Assembly (NCBI GenBank): GCA_003049485.1
Contig: PYST01000041.1
Span: 116,455-180,454 of the forward strand
Direction: 5' to 3'
DNA: 64,000 nt
Source: Ophioceras dolichostomum
Taxonomy: Eukaryota; Ascomycota; Sordariomycetes; Magnaporthales; Ophioceraceae
Under the pieces are notes generated by a model that saw only the letters and a program-made list of their open reading frames with translations, did no database searches and was not told the origin of the DNA. Below, in pieces: positions 42,291-55,300 of the stretch (position 1 is its first letter; every line of letters starts with the position of its first letter). The position numbers and the translations under genes are program-made.

Positions 42291-44303
42291 ATGGCCACCG
42301 TTATTGGGGATTTCGCTTCGGATCCCACCAGATTCCATCACAACATGGCCTTTGCGTCGCAGCAGCAATGCGCCCATCATCAACCGCAATCGCAAACCCA
42401 GAGGTTGAGATCAGACAGCCGCCCGCGCGAAACCCCACGCGACGCCCACGATACGACTTCGCTGCGACAGCCGCCATCATCGTCGTCGTCGTCGTCCTCA
42501 TCCTCATCCGCGACGTCCTCACGACCCCAACAACGGACAACGGCGCAGCCTAGAGATCAGCCCCGGACCGACTGGACCAAAACAGCCCCGCCGCCCCCCA
42601 CGGCACCTACAGCATCCAAAAATGACGACGCCGCTGCTCGCTTTCCTACGCCGCCCGACTCATCGTCCCCGAGCGCGTCCAACTCGGCCGACGCTGGTCC
42701 ACAACGCGATGCTGCCACCGGCACCCCGTCGTGCATGGACACCATGGATACTGCCGAAGACATGACCGGGGCGCAACAGCCGGCGACGGCAAACCCCCCT
42801 TCGACAGCCGCATCAGACGTGACCGTCGTTCCACCATTTTCGTCATCCTCGACGTCGCGACCGCCTGTGCACTCAATTCCTTCTCCTGCTAGCGACAGCT
42901 TCCCATCTTGGACTGGCGCGGCCGATTCGCCTTCGTCGCAGGCGCCGCTGGTCGACACACCGACGGCAGCCGCTCCGCCGACGCAACGCACTATCCGGAT
43001 CCGAGACCTGGCACACATACACTCACTCGCGCGCGCCGACCTCGTGACAGGCAACGGCCCAGGTATCCTCAACGACCCGCCACTCTCTCAGATGAAATAC
43101 GAGATCAGTGAGATGCCGATCGGAGACATCATCGAGATGGTTGCTGCTCTTCTGACCAAGATCACGACCACCAACGACCTGCAGCACGATGCGCTGAACC
43201 GGAACGCCGCGCACCAGCGCCAGGCCCAGCAACAACATCAGCAGCAGCACAGCGGCAACGCGGAGGGCAACGGCGCCAGCAATGGCGGCAACAGCGCGGG
43301 GAACAGCTCCAGTTCCAGTCCATACGCCAACAGTGTCCTAGCCTTCCACGGGAAGAACGTGCCTGCAATTACGATCCTCAGCTACCTTAGCCGCATTCAC
43401 AAGTACTGCCCCACTACGTTTGAGGTGTTCTTGAGCTTGCTGGTGTACTTCGACCGTATGACGGAAAGAGTCAACGACTTGGTCATGAAGAGCGAGGAGG
43501 AAAAGCAGCAGGCCCTGCGCCAACAACAGCAAGAGCAGCAAGAACAACAAGAAGCGCCGCCCCAACAGCCAACCCAACACCAGCAGCAATCCGACGAGGA
43601 TGTGGTTATGAGCGACGGCGGCGTCGTTGCGAGCGCGGCGCACGATAGTGACGAGACGGACGAGGACTTGGCCGACAGCACCGACGGCGAGAACGACACC
43701 GGCAGTGTAGTGCACAGGCGGCGGCGCAGCAGCTCCAGGTCGGTGGCCGCAAGGCCTACGGCCACAGCCCCTGGCTCAGTTCCTGGCCCAGCTCTTGGCT
43801 CAGCAGCACCAGCTTCAGCTCCTACGACGGCCGCAGCTGCTTCAACGGGGCCATCGAGCACGGCCACGTTCTTCGTCGTCGACAGCTTCAACATCCATAG
43901 GCTCATTATTGCTGGGGTAACTTGTGCGAGCAAGTTCTTCTCGGATGTTTTCTACACAAACTCGAGATACGCTAAGGTAAGCCATTGAGCGCAAAAACGT
44001 TTCTTCTTTCTATGTCTTCTCTTTTCTTTTCACAGGTCGCGGTGTCAAAAGTGTCCCTCCACACCCACACAGAGGAACATGCCGTTGCTCACAAGTTTCC
44101 CTCGCCATTGCGGCAACTAGGTCGGTGGCCTTCCTCTCGCCGAACTTAACCACCTTGAGCTTCAGTTCCTGCTGCTGAACGACTTCCGTCTCGCCGTCCC
44201 CGTCGAAGACCTCGAGGCCTACGCCACCATGCTAGTTGAATTCTACGCCCGCGAGGTCGTATCTCAGCGCTCAAGGCCGTCTGGCTCAGGACGTCCCGGC
44301 TAA
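42291..44303 (+). CDS. PHO80-like cyclin (PREG type)
   Basis: Two exons: 42291-43976 and 44121-44303, with a 144-nt intron (GTAAGC...CTAG), giving 622 residues. The first 240 residues are disordered and rich in Ser, Thr, Pro and Gln. The cyclin box starts near residue 275 (MPIGDIIEMVAALLTKI) and continues with VPAITILSYLSRIHKYCP, EVFLSLLVYFDRM, FFVVDSFNIHRLIIAGV, CASKFFSDVFYTNSRYAKVGG and LAELNHLELQFLLLNDFRLAV. It is interrupted by two low-complexity inserts (about 43190-43320 and 43480-43850), rich in Gln/Asn/Gly and Gln/Glu/Ala. PHO80/PREG cyclins bind the PHO85-type kinase and repress phosphate-starvation genes by phosphorylating the Pho4/NUC-1 regulator. PHO80 versus another Pcl-type cyclin is not settled by sequence alone. 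Confidence 0.88.
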
Positions 44304-46588
44304 ACACCTGAGCAAAGGCCAGATATCCGTTACCATCCCTTCAAGGCTCTGCTGCCTTGAATACATACCATCTATATACCACCCTATCTACTCTACCTAC
44401 CTACCTGCCCACTACCTCGTAACTTTTAAACCTCGGAGAAGATTGGCTGCGGGTGTGGAAACGACGGCGTACACATCATCCCTCGTCCGACCTCGCGCCC
44501 ACGCCACTCACCTCCTACTTATATTTAATACTACGCGGGACCGTCTTCCCTTCTATTCTCGCGAAGAGCCAAGTGTGCGTGTGATCAGAAACGGCGCGTT
44601 CGCATCGGACTCTCGACTGCGTGGATAAGATCTCGCTCCATCTGTCAGGATACATACCATTCTCTCCCTCTCGGTGTTCGAATCATCATCGTCTGAGGGG
44701 GATGCCCATCCTTCGCCCGAATCCCTTTGGCGTAGGACGGCTTATCCCCGTTGCTTCTGGTCCCGATCTTGCTATCTAGGGAATATGGCCTACCATTACC
44801 GGGACGGAACTTCGGCTGGGCGATCCTAACGACCGCCCGCGCTTCCTTGACTCCTTCGCCGCCCGCCTATTCCCCAACCACATCATCTCTTTTGCTTCAT
44901 CCCATCTTTCGATTGTCTCGCACTGGGAACTTGCTTTTTGATACCCGGATAGACAACGTCGGGCAATCTTTTTCCTTTCCTTTCCTTTTTTTTTCTCATT
45001 AGACGGGGGGAAACGGGTTCTTTTCCTAGCGTACTTTTGTTGATTAGGGAGGAAAGGAAAACGGAAATATGAAAACGATTAAACAAGTATCAACGCGTCG
45101 CCCATCTCCCATCTATCTATATCCCAGAAGCGAAGCATCATCTCTGGCCCCTTTCAGCCTTGCTGCTTTCTTTTGCCCCTCTCTCGGCACCTATGCGCCG
45201 ATGCACTACCTACTCGACTGTGGCCAATGCTACCGAAAGTGGGCGATTAGTTGGCTAGCTGGCTGGGATCGCTGCTGCGTGTGGGTGTGGGTGTGCTGTG
45301 TGCAGAGTGCATTATATACGTGTTGGGGTTTCCCCCTTTATTTCTTTGCGCTAGCGCTCATCGCCTTCTTCCTACATTACGTTCGCGCAACTCCGACTAA
45401 GTAGTTGGTGCTGGTCGAGGACTTTTTGGCCCATTTTCCTCATTTTCAAAGAGATTGATAGGTCTGGGTGGCGGGTTTTTAAATTTGTTTCTTTTTTGGT
45501 AAACACAGAGAGAGGGACGGGTGGATGAGAAAGGGATGGATGGATGGGTTAGGACAGACAAACAGGCAGACAGGCAGGCAGGCATGTATGGAATTCTGGT
45601 TCTTCTCCACTTCCTGTCTACCCTACGCCACGCCATTCCGTCGCTTCGGTTGCACTTCTCCTGCCTGATTTGATGTTGGCTGCCTCTCCCCTTGAATGGA
45701 TGATGTTCATGTAATTTTGGGACGGATGGATTGAACACGAGTGCTATATACGGGCTATTGAGGTGGTGATGGATGGATGGACTGATGATGATGGCTACCT
45801 CGAGGGCACACAGTGATGGGGGGTTGGCTGGTAACTGGCAATTTCAGCCCTCCTCCCTCCTACCGCTGACGTCGGGGTTACTTGTAACGTTCGTTGCGTG
45901 TTAAACCAATCTTCACGGTGACGCACCAATGGGCTGGCTGTTTTTGGGAAGATTGCCCTGTCCCGTGTCGTTTTTTTCCCCATGCGTAAGCCTTCAATGG
46001 AAGAGATGGCCGTCTCTATTGTAGTCCAACTGAACCCTGCGTCTCCGATCTCTTTGTCTCTCTAGTACCCGCGTCCACATCGGTCGTCTCTCCCAAAAAT
46101 CGATTATCCAGCCCGCTGGTATTGGTAGAGTACAGGAATTAAGTACGTGCTAGTATGTAGTCTATTCTATGAGAATACAGTCCCCGATGTTCAAGATGGA
46201 AATAAGGAAGAAATTAGTCGGTGACCACCCCGTTTCCCCAGTACAGAAAAGCCAATATGCATCCGAAATATGTCTCCCACACGCCCCCTGGTTTCCCGTT
46301 GGTTTGTCATGGATGTCCCGCCACGACCAGATCCGATCGATCGTCAACTCTCGCTCAGCATCCACACTCTCGTTACCGCAATGCTCACCGAGAAAGTCCT
46401 TACTCGGTAGGTACTTACTCACTCACCGCTTCAAGGTCTCAGCCCTCTCCCACCTCGCCACCCCATTTCGCTATGCAGGAACCAGACCCCGTTCCTCATC
46501 CCCTCCCATGTGTTCGCTCTCTCGCTCGTTTGCTCGTATCCCACCCACCCCCTCACCCCCTCACCACAAGTCAGAAGTAGAAGTCGAG
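44304..46588. other. spacer between convergent cyclin and Zn2Cys6 genes
   Basis: Two 3' regions meet here. Present are (TACC)n at 44394-44405, a T-rich run near 44988, and GGAT and GGCA microsatellites at 45535-45585 and 45770-45780. No gene recognised. Confidence 0.4.
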
Positions 46589-49398
46589 TCAATACGAAGG
46601 CCTCCTCCTCCCCGCTTCTTCCGAGGGCAAAGCAAGCAGCACCAACGCCTCCCTCTCCGCCGTGACCCTCTCCTCGTAGCTGACCTCTCTGTTTCGGGTC
46701 TGCATCTCGAGTCGGACCGCCTCCGCCCACAGCTCCCTCAGCAGAGTCCGCCCCGCGTCACCGTCCACCAGCCAGTTCACCCGGTCCAGCACCGCGCGCG
46801 CCACGTCCCACTGCGCGAAGCCCAGGCCTCCTCCTCCTCCGCCGTTGTTTCCGGGGCCTCCGGCCGTTGCGGTCGCCTGCGTGTTGCATCGAGCCGAGAG
46901 GGCGTCGAACCAGCGCTTGTTCTCTGCTATCGCTCCACTGCCTACTCCAGTTCCAGCGCTGGCAGCGTGGGGGTATGGATGCGAAGGAGGAGAGGAAGTC
47001 GCGGACGGGAATGCAGATCCGACGACGAGGGCGTATGCGCCCAGCACAGTCTTCCAGAGCCAGTCGTGGAGGAAATCCCTGTTGTCGCCGCCCGGACGGG
47101 CGAGATGGCGGGGCGATTCGAGGAGCCAGCGCAACAGGGCCGGCTCGGCGGGCTGGAGAGGCGTAGATTTGAACTCGAGGAGAACGTGGAGGAGGAGGTA
47201 GGCTGCTGTTGCGTAGGCGTGAGGGGGGATGGCGGGCTCGAGGGGACTTCCTGCTCTGGAGGAAGTCGTCGTTGGCCCTGGCATAGATGCGGTCGTCGAC
47301 GTTGAGATCGGGGAGTAGGAGGAGAGTGGAGAGTCCCACGGAGAGGCGTCGAAGTGGTAGATTGGTATTAGCTGTTGTTCTGCGGGAGAGTGGTGGACTT
47401 GGTGGTAATACGGGTCGGCGGCGGCGGCGGCCGTGAAGAAGAGCGGCGTGGCGGGCATGGCGAAGCCGTCGAGGGGCGCGACTGGGGAGGTTCGGGCGTG
47501 GTGGTCCAGGTCGGGCGTGAGGGACGGGTTGCTGCGCATGCGAGGTCCGCCATATCCGGTCTGTTCGGCGGCGCGGTGGGCGGCGGTTATGAAAGCTCCG
47601 ATTCTGTTGGGTTTCAGGATCAGTAAGGTATTACAAACTGTCATCTAGTCGTAGTCGAAGATCTGTTGGTTTTGTTGATACCCAGACGGGACAGGGGCCA
47701 GGGCCGCCAGGCATGAGGCAACCATGGCGGGCATGCTTTCGTTGTTGGTTTATCGGACGTCTCGGCCCGTCGGCAGAGCAGGGAAGGGTTGGGACGAGTG
47801 GAGGGACGGATGGAATCATGTGCCAGGGCCCAGAGGATGAGTGAATGGGCTCATCGCAGTGTTTATGAGCCAGGGGGAAAGCAAGGAGAGACCTACACCA
47901 GCGTGAGCCGCTGCAGCAGCCCATATTGTCGGCCGCCACCAGCAGCAACGCCCCTGGACTGGCTAGCGCCCAACAGACCCCTGACGTGAGCAGCTCCAGC
48001 CTCCGTATCGCCCATTCCCGTCTGAGGTGGGTGGGCCAATCAGAATGTGGGGTCAGCAAATGCAGCCTTCGTGTATAATCGTGAGTTTTCGTTTACTTTT
48101 CCACATCCCGCGTCCCGTGCCCGGCCGACTACCGACTAGCCAGGGGTCCAGGGGCAATGTGGGAGAAGCAGGGAAAATTCAAACACGGCCGTAAAACAGC
48201 CACTAAAAGGCCCAGAAAACTGTTGCCTGGTGCGGTGCGGTGCAGTGCAGTGCAGTGTAGTGGTAGGCAGGCAGGAAAGATTTCTTTTTATTGAAGTACT
48301 ACTCACCTCGGTCAGGGCCAGAACGGTCATTGTGTTAATGCAAATGTCGAAGGATCCGTCGGCGGTGCTGTTGATACACTGGCTGAGTAGGCGGAGCGTC
48401 TCGATCTTGTGATGGAGGTAGGTCTCCTCAACGGGCTTGTCCGACCGGCAGAGCCATGCCAGGTGCATAGACGCGAAGAGGATGATGTGGTGGACTTGGA
48501 GAGGATATCCCAAGTCGGTAGTCGATGTTGTTCTGTCAGGTGGAATCAGTTAGCAACCATCCTCGGAGAATAATCAAAACCCAATCAGAATGAGCACAGT
48601 AACTTACGTGTCCGCTTGCCTAGCGCGATTTGGGATTATATTTTGAGTGATGGCCCGATATCGCATGACTGTCATTGCATTCAAAGCAGGTATAGTGAAT
48701 TAGCTTCGCCCACGGATATGTTCCTTGTGACTCACTCCAATACAAGAATTAGAAAACCAGAGTTAGCAGATTCCAGACCACTTCAAGCCACTCACAGTGC
48801 TGGAAAACCTCCATAGACCGGAAGGGCATGTGAACGGGCAGGTTGTCGTAGGCCTCCAGCACGGACGCTCCGGACGGCACGGGCGGCGCAGGCGAGACGC
48901 TTCGGGAGCTGGCCATCCATGGGCTTGGGGGCCGGTACGTGAGGTGTGAAGACCCGGAAGATGACGGGGCCGGCGAGGGAGTGTCCCTTAGGCCTGACTC
49001 GGCATACGCACAGTCGCTGCCCCGAACTAGACAGTTGGTGCTGCTCGGGGTCATATGATGGGTTTATGTCAGCTTCAGCTGTGGTTTGTCTTCTGACTGC
49101 GTTTGGTCATGTGTGTCCTCCGGCCCTACGAGTGGATCCAGCCCTGCCAGGTGCGTCTCAAACAAAGGGGGAGCAAAACCGGAATGAGAAAGGAGGGCAA
49201 TCATGAGATGAGACAGGTGGGGGGAAGAGAGGAAAGCCAAGAAAATTGTTGTGAGATATCATACCAGACTGGTTTTGTTTGATCACAGCGGACGTGCCTC
49301 TGCTTGCAGGTTGAGCAACCATTTCGACTGCGTTTATGAGGTCTCCTCCGGCGTGGAGGTTGCGATGACGACGGCTCGAGATGTTGCTTTCCTTCCAT
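46589..49398 (-). CDS. Zn2Cys6 transcription factor
   Basis: Six exons fit on the minus strand: 49398-49265, 49040-48796, 48668-48608, 48532-48307, 48021-47899 and 47644-46589. All have GT donors and AG acceptors and compatible phases, giving 614 residues. The zinc cluster at about residues 26-52 is built across the first junction: CSTCKQRHVRC then DQTKPVC and TNCLVRGSDC. It is preceded by a basic stretch (RRRRPHKRSRNG). The middle and C-terminal parts (GYPLQVHHIILFASMHLAWL, CINTMTVLALTETGMGDTE, KPNRIGAFITAAHRAAEQTGY, WDVARAVLDRVNWLVDGD, LRELWAEAVRLE) are of the fungal-specific regulatory domain type (DUF3468/Fungal_trans_2). Targets are unknown. The fifth intron, whose acceptor is GACTAG, is the least certain, and an earlier in-frame start upstream of 49398 is possible. 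Confidence 0.85.
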
Positions 49399-52300
49399 CG
49401 TGACGGCGACGGTGTCGAGAGGAGTTTGTGTTCCTGATCCTGATGGATGAGCGTTGTCGTCTTCGTTCTCGACAGTCCAAAAAAACTCGGTGACGTTCCT
49501 TGAATAGAACATCCGAACTCGACATGAGATGAGCGTCCGGCAAAAAGAAGCATAGGTCTTGTGAGTCCTTTTTGTATTGCCACCCATTCCTTCACAGATA
49601 TACACGCCCCCTTCTTTTCAGATCTGACAAGTCACGGCATTATATTTGCTTTTTTTTGCGGCCGGCTTTTTTCGCCATCGCGACCATGCGTGCGTGTAGG
49701 TGTGTGTGTGTGTAAAGAGGTGTGAGTCTTGGCGGCACACAACCTTAAAAAAGGTTATACGGGAGTTGCTTCATGATCTCCTGGACAAACAGGGACCCAA
49801 GTCGGTACCCGATTCGCCCCAGCCTCATCCGCTGGGCCTGAGGCATAGTGATGATTGCCGATTCAGCTCCATGGAGAACAAAGGCCGTAAGAGGCAGTCA
49901 GGGGTCGGCGGACTAGGAGCAAAGGGTACATAGGGACCGACGGATATGAGTGAGTGCAACAAATGGATGGGCAAGGTAACATGACGGGCAGGACGGGTAG
50001 GGAGGTAGGGTGGTAGAGTGATGGATGTTGGAGTGCCAGGACGAGAAAGTCTGTAGTCATCAGCACCATGGCCGCAGCGGCGGGGCGGGTGCCACAGCCC
50101 CGAAAAATCAAGCGCTATCGATTATTGTGTGCAAATCCTCGATCCGTCTCCAAAATACAACCCACGGCCACGGTATCCTGGGTGTGTTCCTGTATTGGGG
50201 GGTGTGATGTCGAGAGTCGAGACACCGACACGCCCGGGCAAATGCGGGAGGGGTGGTGCTGGTGCACTGATGATTCCTTGATCCTCCACCCTAGCCGTTG
50301 ACATACGAACGACCCTGGAACTCTCAGGGGAAGGGAAAGGGGAGAAGAAACGATGGAAAAGCGGAAGATTTGCCTCCCTCCAGGGTTGTTCGTCTATAAC
50401 CGAACCGCTTGTCATCGTCGCCGTATGGGTGCGGCACGGAACAGAAAGGGAAAGAAACATCTTGGGGTCGAGAACAGACGAGAAGACGAGCTCTTCGTCA
50501 CAGCTGCGGCCAAATGTTATGCCCCAGAGCTTTGCGATGATGTCGACTCGGACTTACCACACAATGAATGACTAACGGCGAACTGGACTGGCAGGACAGA
50601 GGAAAGTTTCCCTATTCACGCCTTCTTCTTCTCGTCCGTTTTCGCTTTTCGCCTCTCGCCGTTTGGTTCGCCTTATGGCCTGCCTTGGCTTGGACTCTGC
50701 AACTTGGCAGATGCTAAAAATCTGTGATGTGCTGGAGCTTACTCATGCCATCGCACATCGCAGCAAGCCTGTGGGCAACCAGGCCAAAAGAACGGCAAGA
50801 ACTGGCCCGTCAGCCCAGATAGTGGAGACGGTGCAGAAAAGACCATTCCCAAATCGGCCTAGCTCAACACACGGGCGTGTATCGGAGATAAGTTCAAGAG
50901 GAAAGCTGGCCTCGCTGACCCCATCCAAACTTCCCACCACCCAATCACAACGGGGCGTTGAAAAGTCGACGGGGACCAGGCTCTCTCTTTCCTCACCGCT
51001 GAGGTACGTTCGATGGAGTAACACAAGCGCAGAGAAGGAAGGAGAAGGGCAAGTGAGCCCGAGGAGACGCCCCTATCCTAGCCGACACGCCTCATCCGCC
51101 ATTCATCCGCCATGTTGTACAGCATAACCCCCACCTCCATCTCAACGCTTCCTCGAATCGCTTTCGTACTTGCGTCTAGGTTTATCGGGTAAAATGTACA
51201 CCCCTTGATCACCCAGACACCCACCAACTTCCAGCAATGGCCCCTGATTTGTCAATTGGCGTCGATCCTACCAGTCGGCCTAGCTGTCGGCCTTGACTTC
51301 GGTCCTGGGGTCAAGATTCGAGGGTTCAGCTAGTTTCCAGTCGAGTCGATGTTCGTCGGGACGGCGGCCCCATCCTCTCCACTTCCCACCTCTTCACACC
51401 ACTTCCTGGGCGCGAACGTTGTATTCTGTCTAGCCCTACCGCCATTCCCTGCCACACTTGTTCATGAGCTCCTGCTGCAGGGTATCAGGGCACGACCCCT
51501 CGGTGCTTCTCCCGCGTCATCTTTCCCCCTTACCCCAGCTGGCGAATCATCATGCATATTAGTAGTTGTGGCTCTAGCCGCAACGGCGTCACGAGAAGTA
51601 ACGGTGCCTACTCAGAGCAGTAACTGGGGTGCGCCATTCCAACCTGCTTGCAGCGAACTATCGAAAACGCCACGATCGACCGGGGCCGCCAACGTCGGTC
51701 CCATATTCTCGCCCCATCCACAGCCATGCCAAGCCATGAACGTTTTCCTCAAAGATCCACCCCCGCCAGAGGGGGCCGACGCCAACAGCATGATAGACCG
51801 TCATCACGGCCACTAGTATGCTCTCCCACTCCTCGTGTGACGGACCTTCTCCTCGGGAACTTTATCGGGGGACCTTGGCAGCAACCACTTGGACAGGGAA
51901 CACCATAGAAGCTTCAATGCATGCTTCTGTTGCTGCCACTAGTGCTACTGGTAGCGTTCCTGGAGCTCGACGACCCACCGTCACCGCCGCCGTGGCCCAC
52001 CACTTAGACCACATACGGCCGGGGAATAATTCTGCCTCGTGTCAGCCTGACTCCCAGGCAGAGCCCGTTCTCAGACAGACTGCCGTCTCCCACCGGGATG
52101 ACCGGTGGAGACGTAGCACTAGGAAACCACCGCAGCAACGTTGACAAGCATGGCAACAACCGCGAGCACCCGGCCGGCCGGCTACGGACGTGTTGATAGT
52201 GGTGGTTCATCACATCCCGCTTCTCCTCTTCTCCTTCTGGGGCCGCTGGTACGTGATATCCACGGTACCTGCATCACGATGCTGAGCCATGCCCTCGGGC

Positions 52301-55300
52301 TGGGTCTGATGCTCATTGTACCATCGCAACCTACCTACTGCTACCAGCACAGCCGCGTCCGCTTTGCTGGGGCAAAGTTCATGTCCCCTCAGGCCCTTTA
52401 CCTTCCGATTGGAGGTGAGGCCGTACGAAAAATAATGCCTTCACTTGGGCTGCGTACGTGAGCAGCTAATCGCGTCCGTCATCTTCATCACTGTGGCCAG
52501 AGTCGTCAAGAATCATCATGCCATCGCCAAATACCCCGAGGTTCAACTCCACTTGATGGGATGGATATGTAGACCAGATTCCAATTCCAAATCGAGTTCG
52601 CCTCCCCGAACCCCGCGGACCTTTTCTGCTCCTGATGATCTCGCGGGGCTCCGGCCTGGGTTCGGCGTCATCAGAGTCACTGTGCGCCATGTCAGGGGAC
52701 ATCTTCATCCGTACTCTCGTTATACGGAACGCACTCATACACCTCCCCCTGCACATATACTCGCCACACTCGTGATGTCACATTACAGTGGGCTGCACAA
52801 GCGCCGCGGAGGCAAGCCACCTATCGGGGTACCTCCTCACACCCTGCCTAGGGCCCATGGCATGGTGCTGACACATAACCCAATCTGTTGGATGGACTGC
52901 CTATCTGGGTAGGTAACTAACATGCAGAGCTAAAAAAAATACCGGACGAAACGAAACAAGAAACAACCCACTAGACACCAGGTTAGCCAGTCAGGTCTTG
53001 GCTTCTTCTCTCCCTGTGACGCAATATCATCGATACTACCACCCTACACACGAGTCCTGCTGCCGGCCCGCTCACCTACCTACCTCTATGGGCCGACCAA
53101 CGGGATAACAGCGGTTCCGAAACGCACTACTAGACGAGGCATTCCATGCTCCGCCAGCTAACATCAGACGGACTTGACCAACTACCCCGGCGACTCCAAC
53201 ATCCCGACGACGACGGTGAAGACCACCGTAAGGGGCAACAGCACCGAGTCCGCCTATTCTTTCCCTGAGTAATGGCAGCAGCGGTCCGGATCCGGGTCCC
53301 TTCAACCACGTGGCGCGGATGAGAGACTACCCGTGCCTGGGATGGCAGCCTTATGCCCCACGACGGCGAGGTTCCGTTGAGCGAAGAGAGGGCCGTCCAG
53401 ATGGCGCCGTAGATTTTTGAGCAGCAGCCGTCGAGCAAGGAAGAGGAAGGAGAAACGCAAAGGGATAGACGTGCCTAGGACATGGGCTTCCCGGATTGCC
53501 GCCGCCGACAATAACGCCGAATCTCTTCTAACAAATCGACAGCCCCCAAGAATTGGTGGCTAGCCATTGGCACTGGCAACAAGCGAGCATCGCATGTCTA
53601 ACTACACTCACACCCGCGCGATTATGCCTCCATGCGTACCCTTGAACATGGCTCATGTACTCCCGCTTTTGGCTTGCTTTCTCTAAGCAAACCGCACGAA
53701 GCGAGCCGCCTCAGCATTGCTCGCCACGAACGTCAGCGATGTGCAGCAGCTCGCTCGAGGACACAGAACAAACCACTATCTTCAAGCACCATCTCTAGTC
53801 TCTCGAAGAATGCAAAAGAATCGAGCTGTGTCTCGCCACCAATCGAGCTCGCGCAAAACATCTTCTTTCATCGATGCCAAGACCCGCCGTCGAACATCAA
53901 CATCAATCTGCACGCCAGCGCCGACGAAAATCCCGCGGAGACCGAAAACCCACTATAAACACAAATACTCACAGCTGCATCCGGATGACTCTTTTTTACC
54001 GGCCAGCTATCTCCATTGGCGTCCACACAAATGAGTGACTGCAGTTCGCTCCTCTGCCATGCTAGTGGGCGCCTTCCCTGGAGAAAGGAAGAACTTCAAG
54101 AGTTGAACCTCGTGTAGCGAATTTCGCGCCTATGCGTCAGCACCGGTCTTCCACCACGGATTCCAGCCGCACGCAAGGCCGAAACGCCAGCACATCATGA
54201 TGGCGGTAATGACCCCTGATGACGGTTTTCTTTCTTCACCCCTCTGCCGTTTTGGCTTCGCGGCTCGATCAAGGCTCTCATCGTCTAACCGATTGACACA
54301 CAGATAGGAAGATGGCAGATACGTACCTAGCCAGAAGGACCGGATCTGACATATCCCAGCGCGAAGATCCGTCGCCACTAGCCGCCAACTGTAGCGGGAA
54401 AGAAGAAGGAATCACGAGAGTCATCGACATCGCTCGCTGGATTGCCCGGGGAAGCCTCACTTCGTCCGTGTTCGTATGTAGATTCTTGCAGCCTAGAGTT
54501 CGGTAGATGGATCTCTTGACTCCCCGGCAGCCCTAACCGAACCCCGGGCTCCCGGGTAGGCGGAGCGGAGGCATGCCCCGCGCCTCCCCCGGTGATGATG
54601 ACAGGGGGAAATAGTGAAGCCTAAAATCACTTCGTCTAGGTTGGAAACCTGGGGGAAGGTAGGGCAGGGTTCTGCCGCAGCCGCCACCACCATCACCGGG
54701 GCGCCGACATAACGAACGGGCCGAGGCGGGGGTGTAGAATACCTTGAAGTAAACAGCTGATCTTCTTCCTCTGGAATAACCCTCGAGCCGAAAAGAGGAT
54801 GCGGTAAATGTGCTTTGCTTGTAAGAGGTGCGGCGTGGTGTGGCGAGGCTCGGCTGGGTTGCCCTATCTTTCTCTCTCGCCACACCCCAAGCACAACTAA
54901 CAGCACATCGCAAGCACGCACGATGCCTTGCAAAAGCGGGGTTGGGATTGACGCGGTGTCCTGAGTACACCACCAATCCAGCCCAAATCTCGTTGCGGGT
55001 CGATCCCGCGGAGAAGAGAGACTAAGTCTGTCATGAGTTAGCGTAAAACGTTTGCCCTCTGAGCCGAGGGCAACTAGAAGACTTTGTCAGACATCGCATG
55101 AACATCACTACATCGCCTTCATCAACACGATAATTCCTATCAGCACCGAAATTTTGCCCTCTTAAAACCTATCTACTTAACTACCATTACCTAGGTCAGC
55201 CCTGGGTCATCAAATTTGCGCTGTCCGTATCGGATTTTAGTTGTGTTGTGTGTGTGTGTGTGGCTTGCGGCGTTTAAACCAGCCTCCTCCTGCGAGGCAG

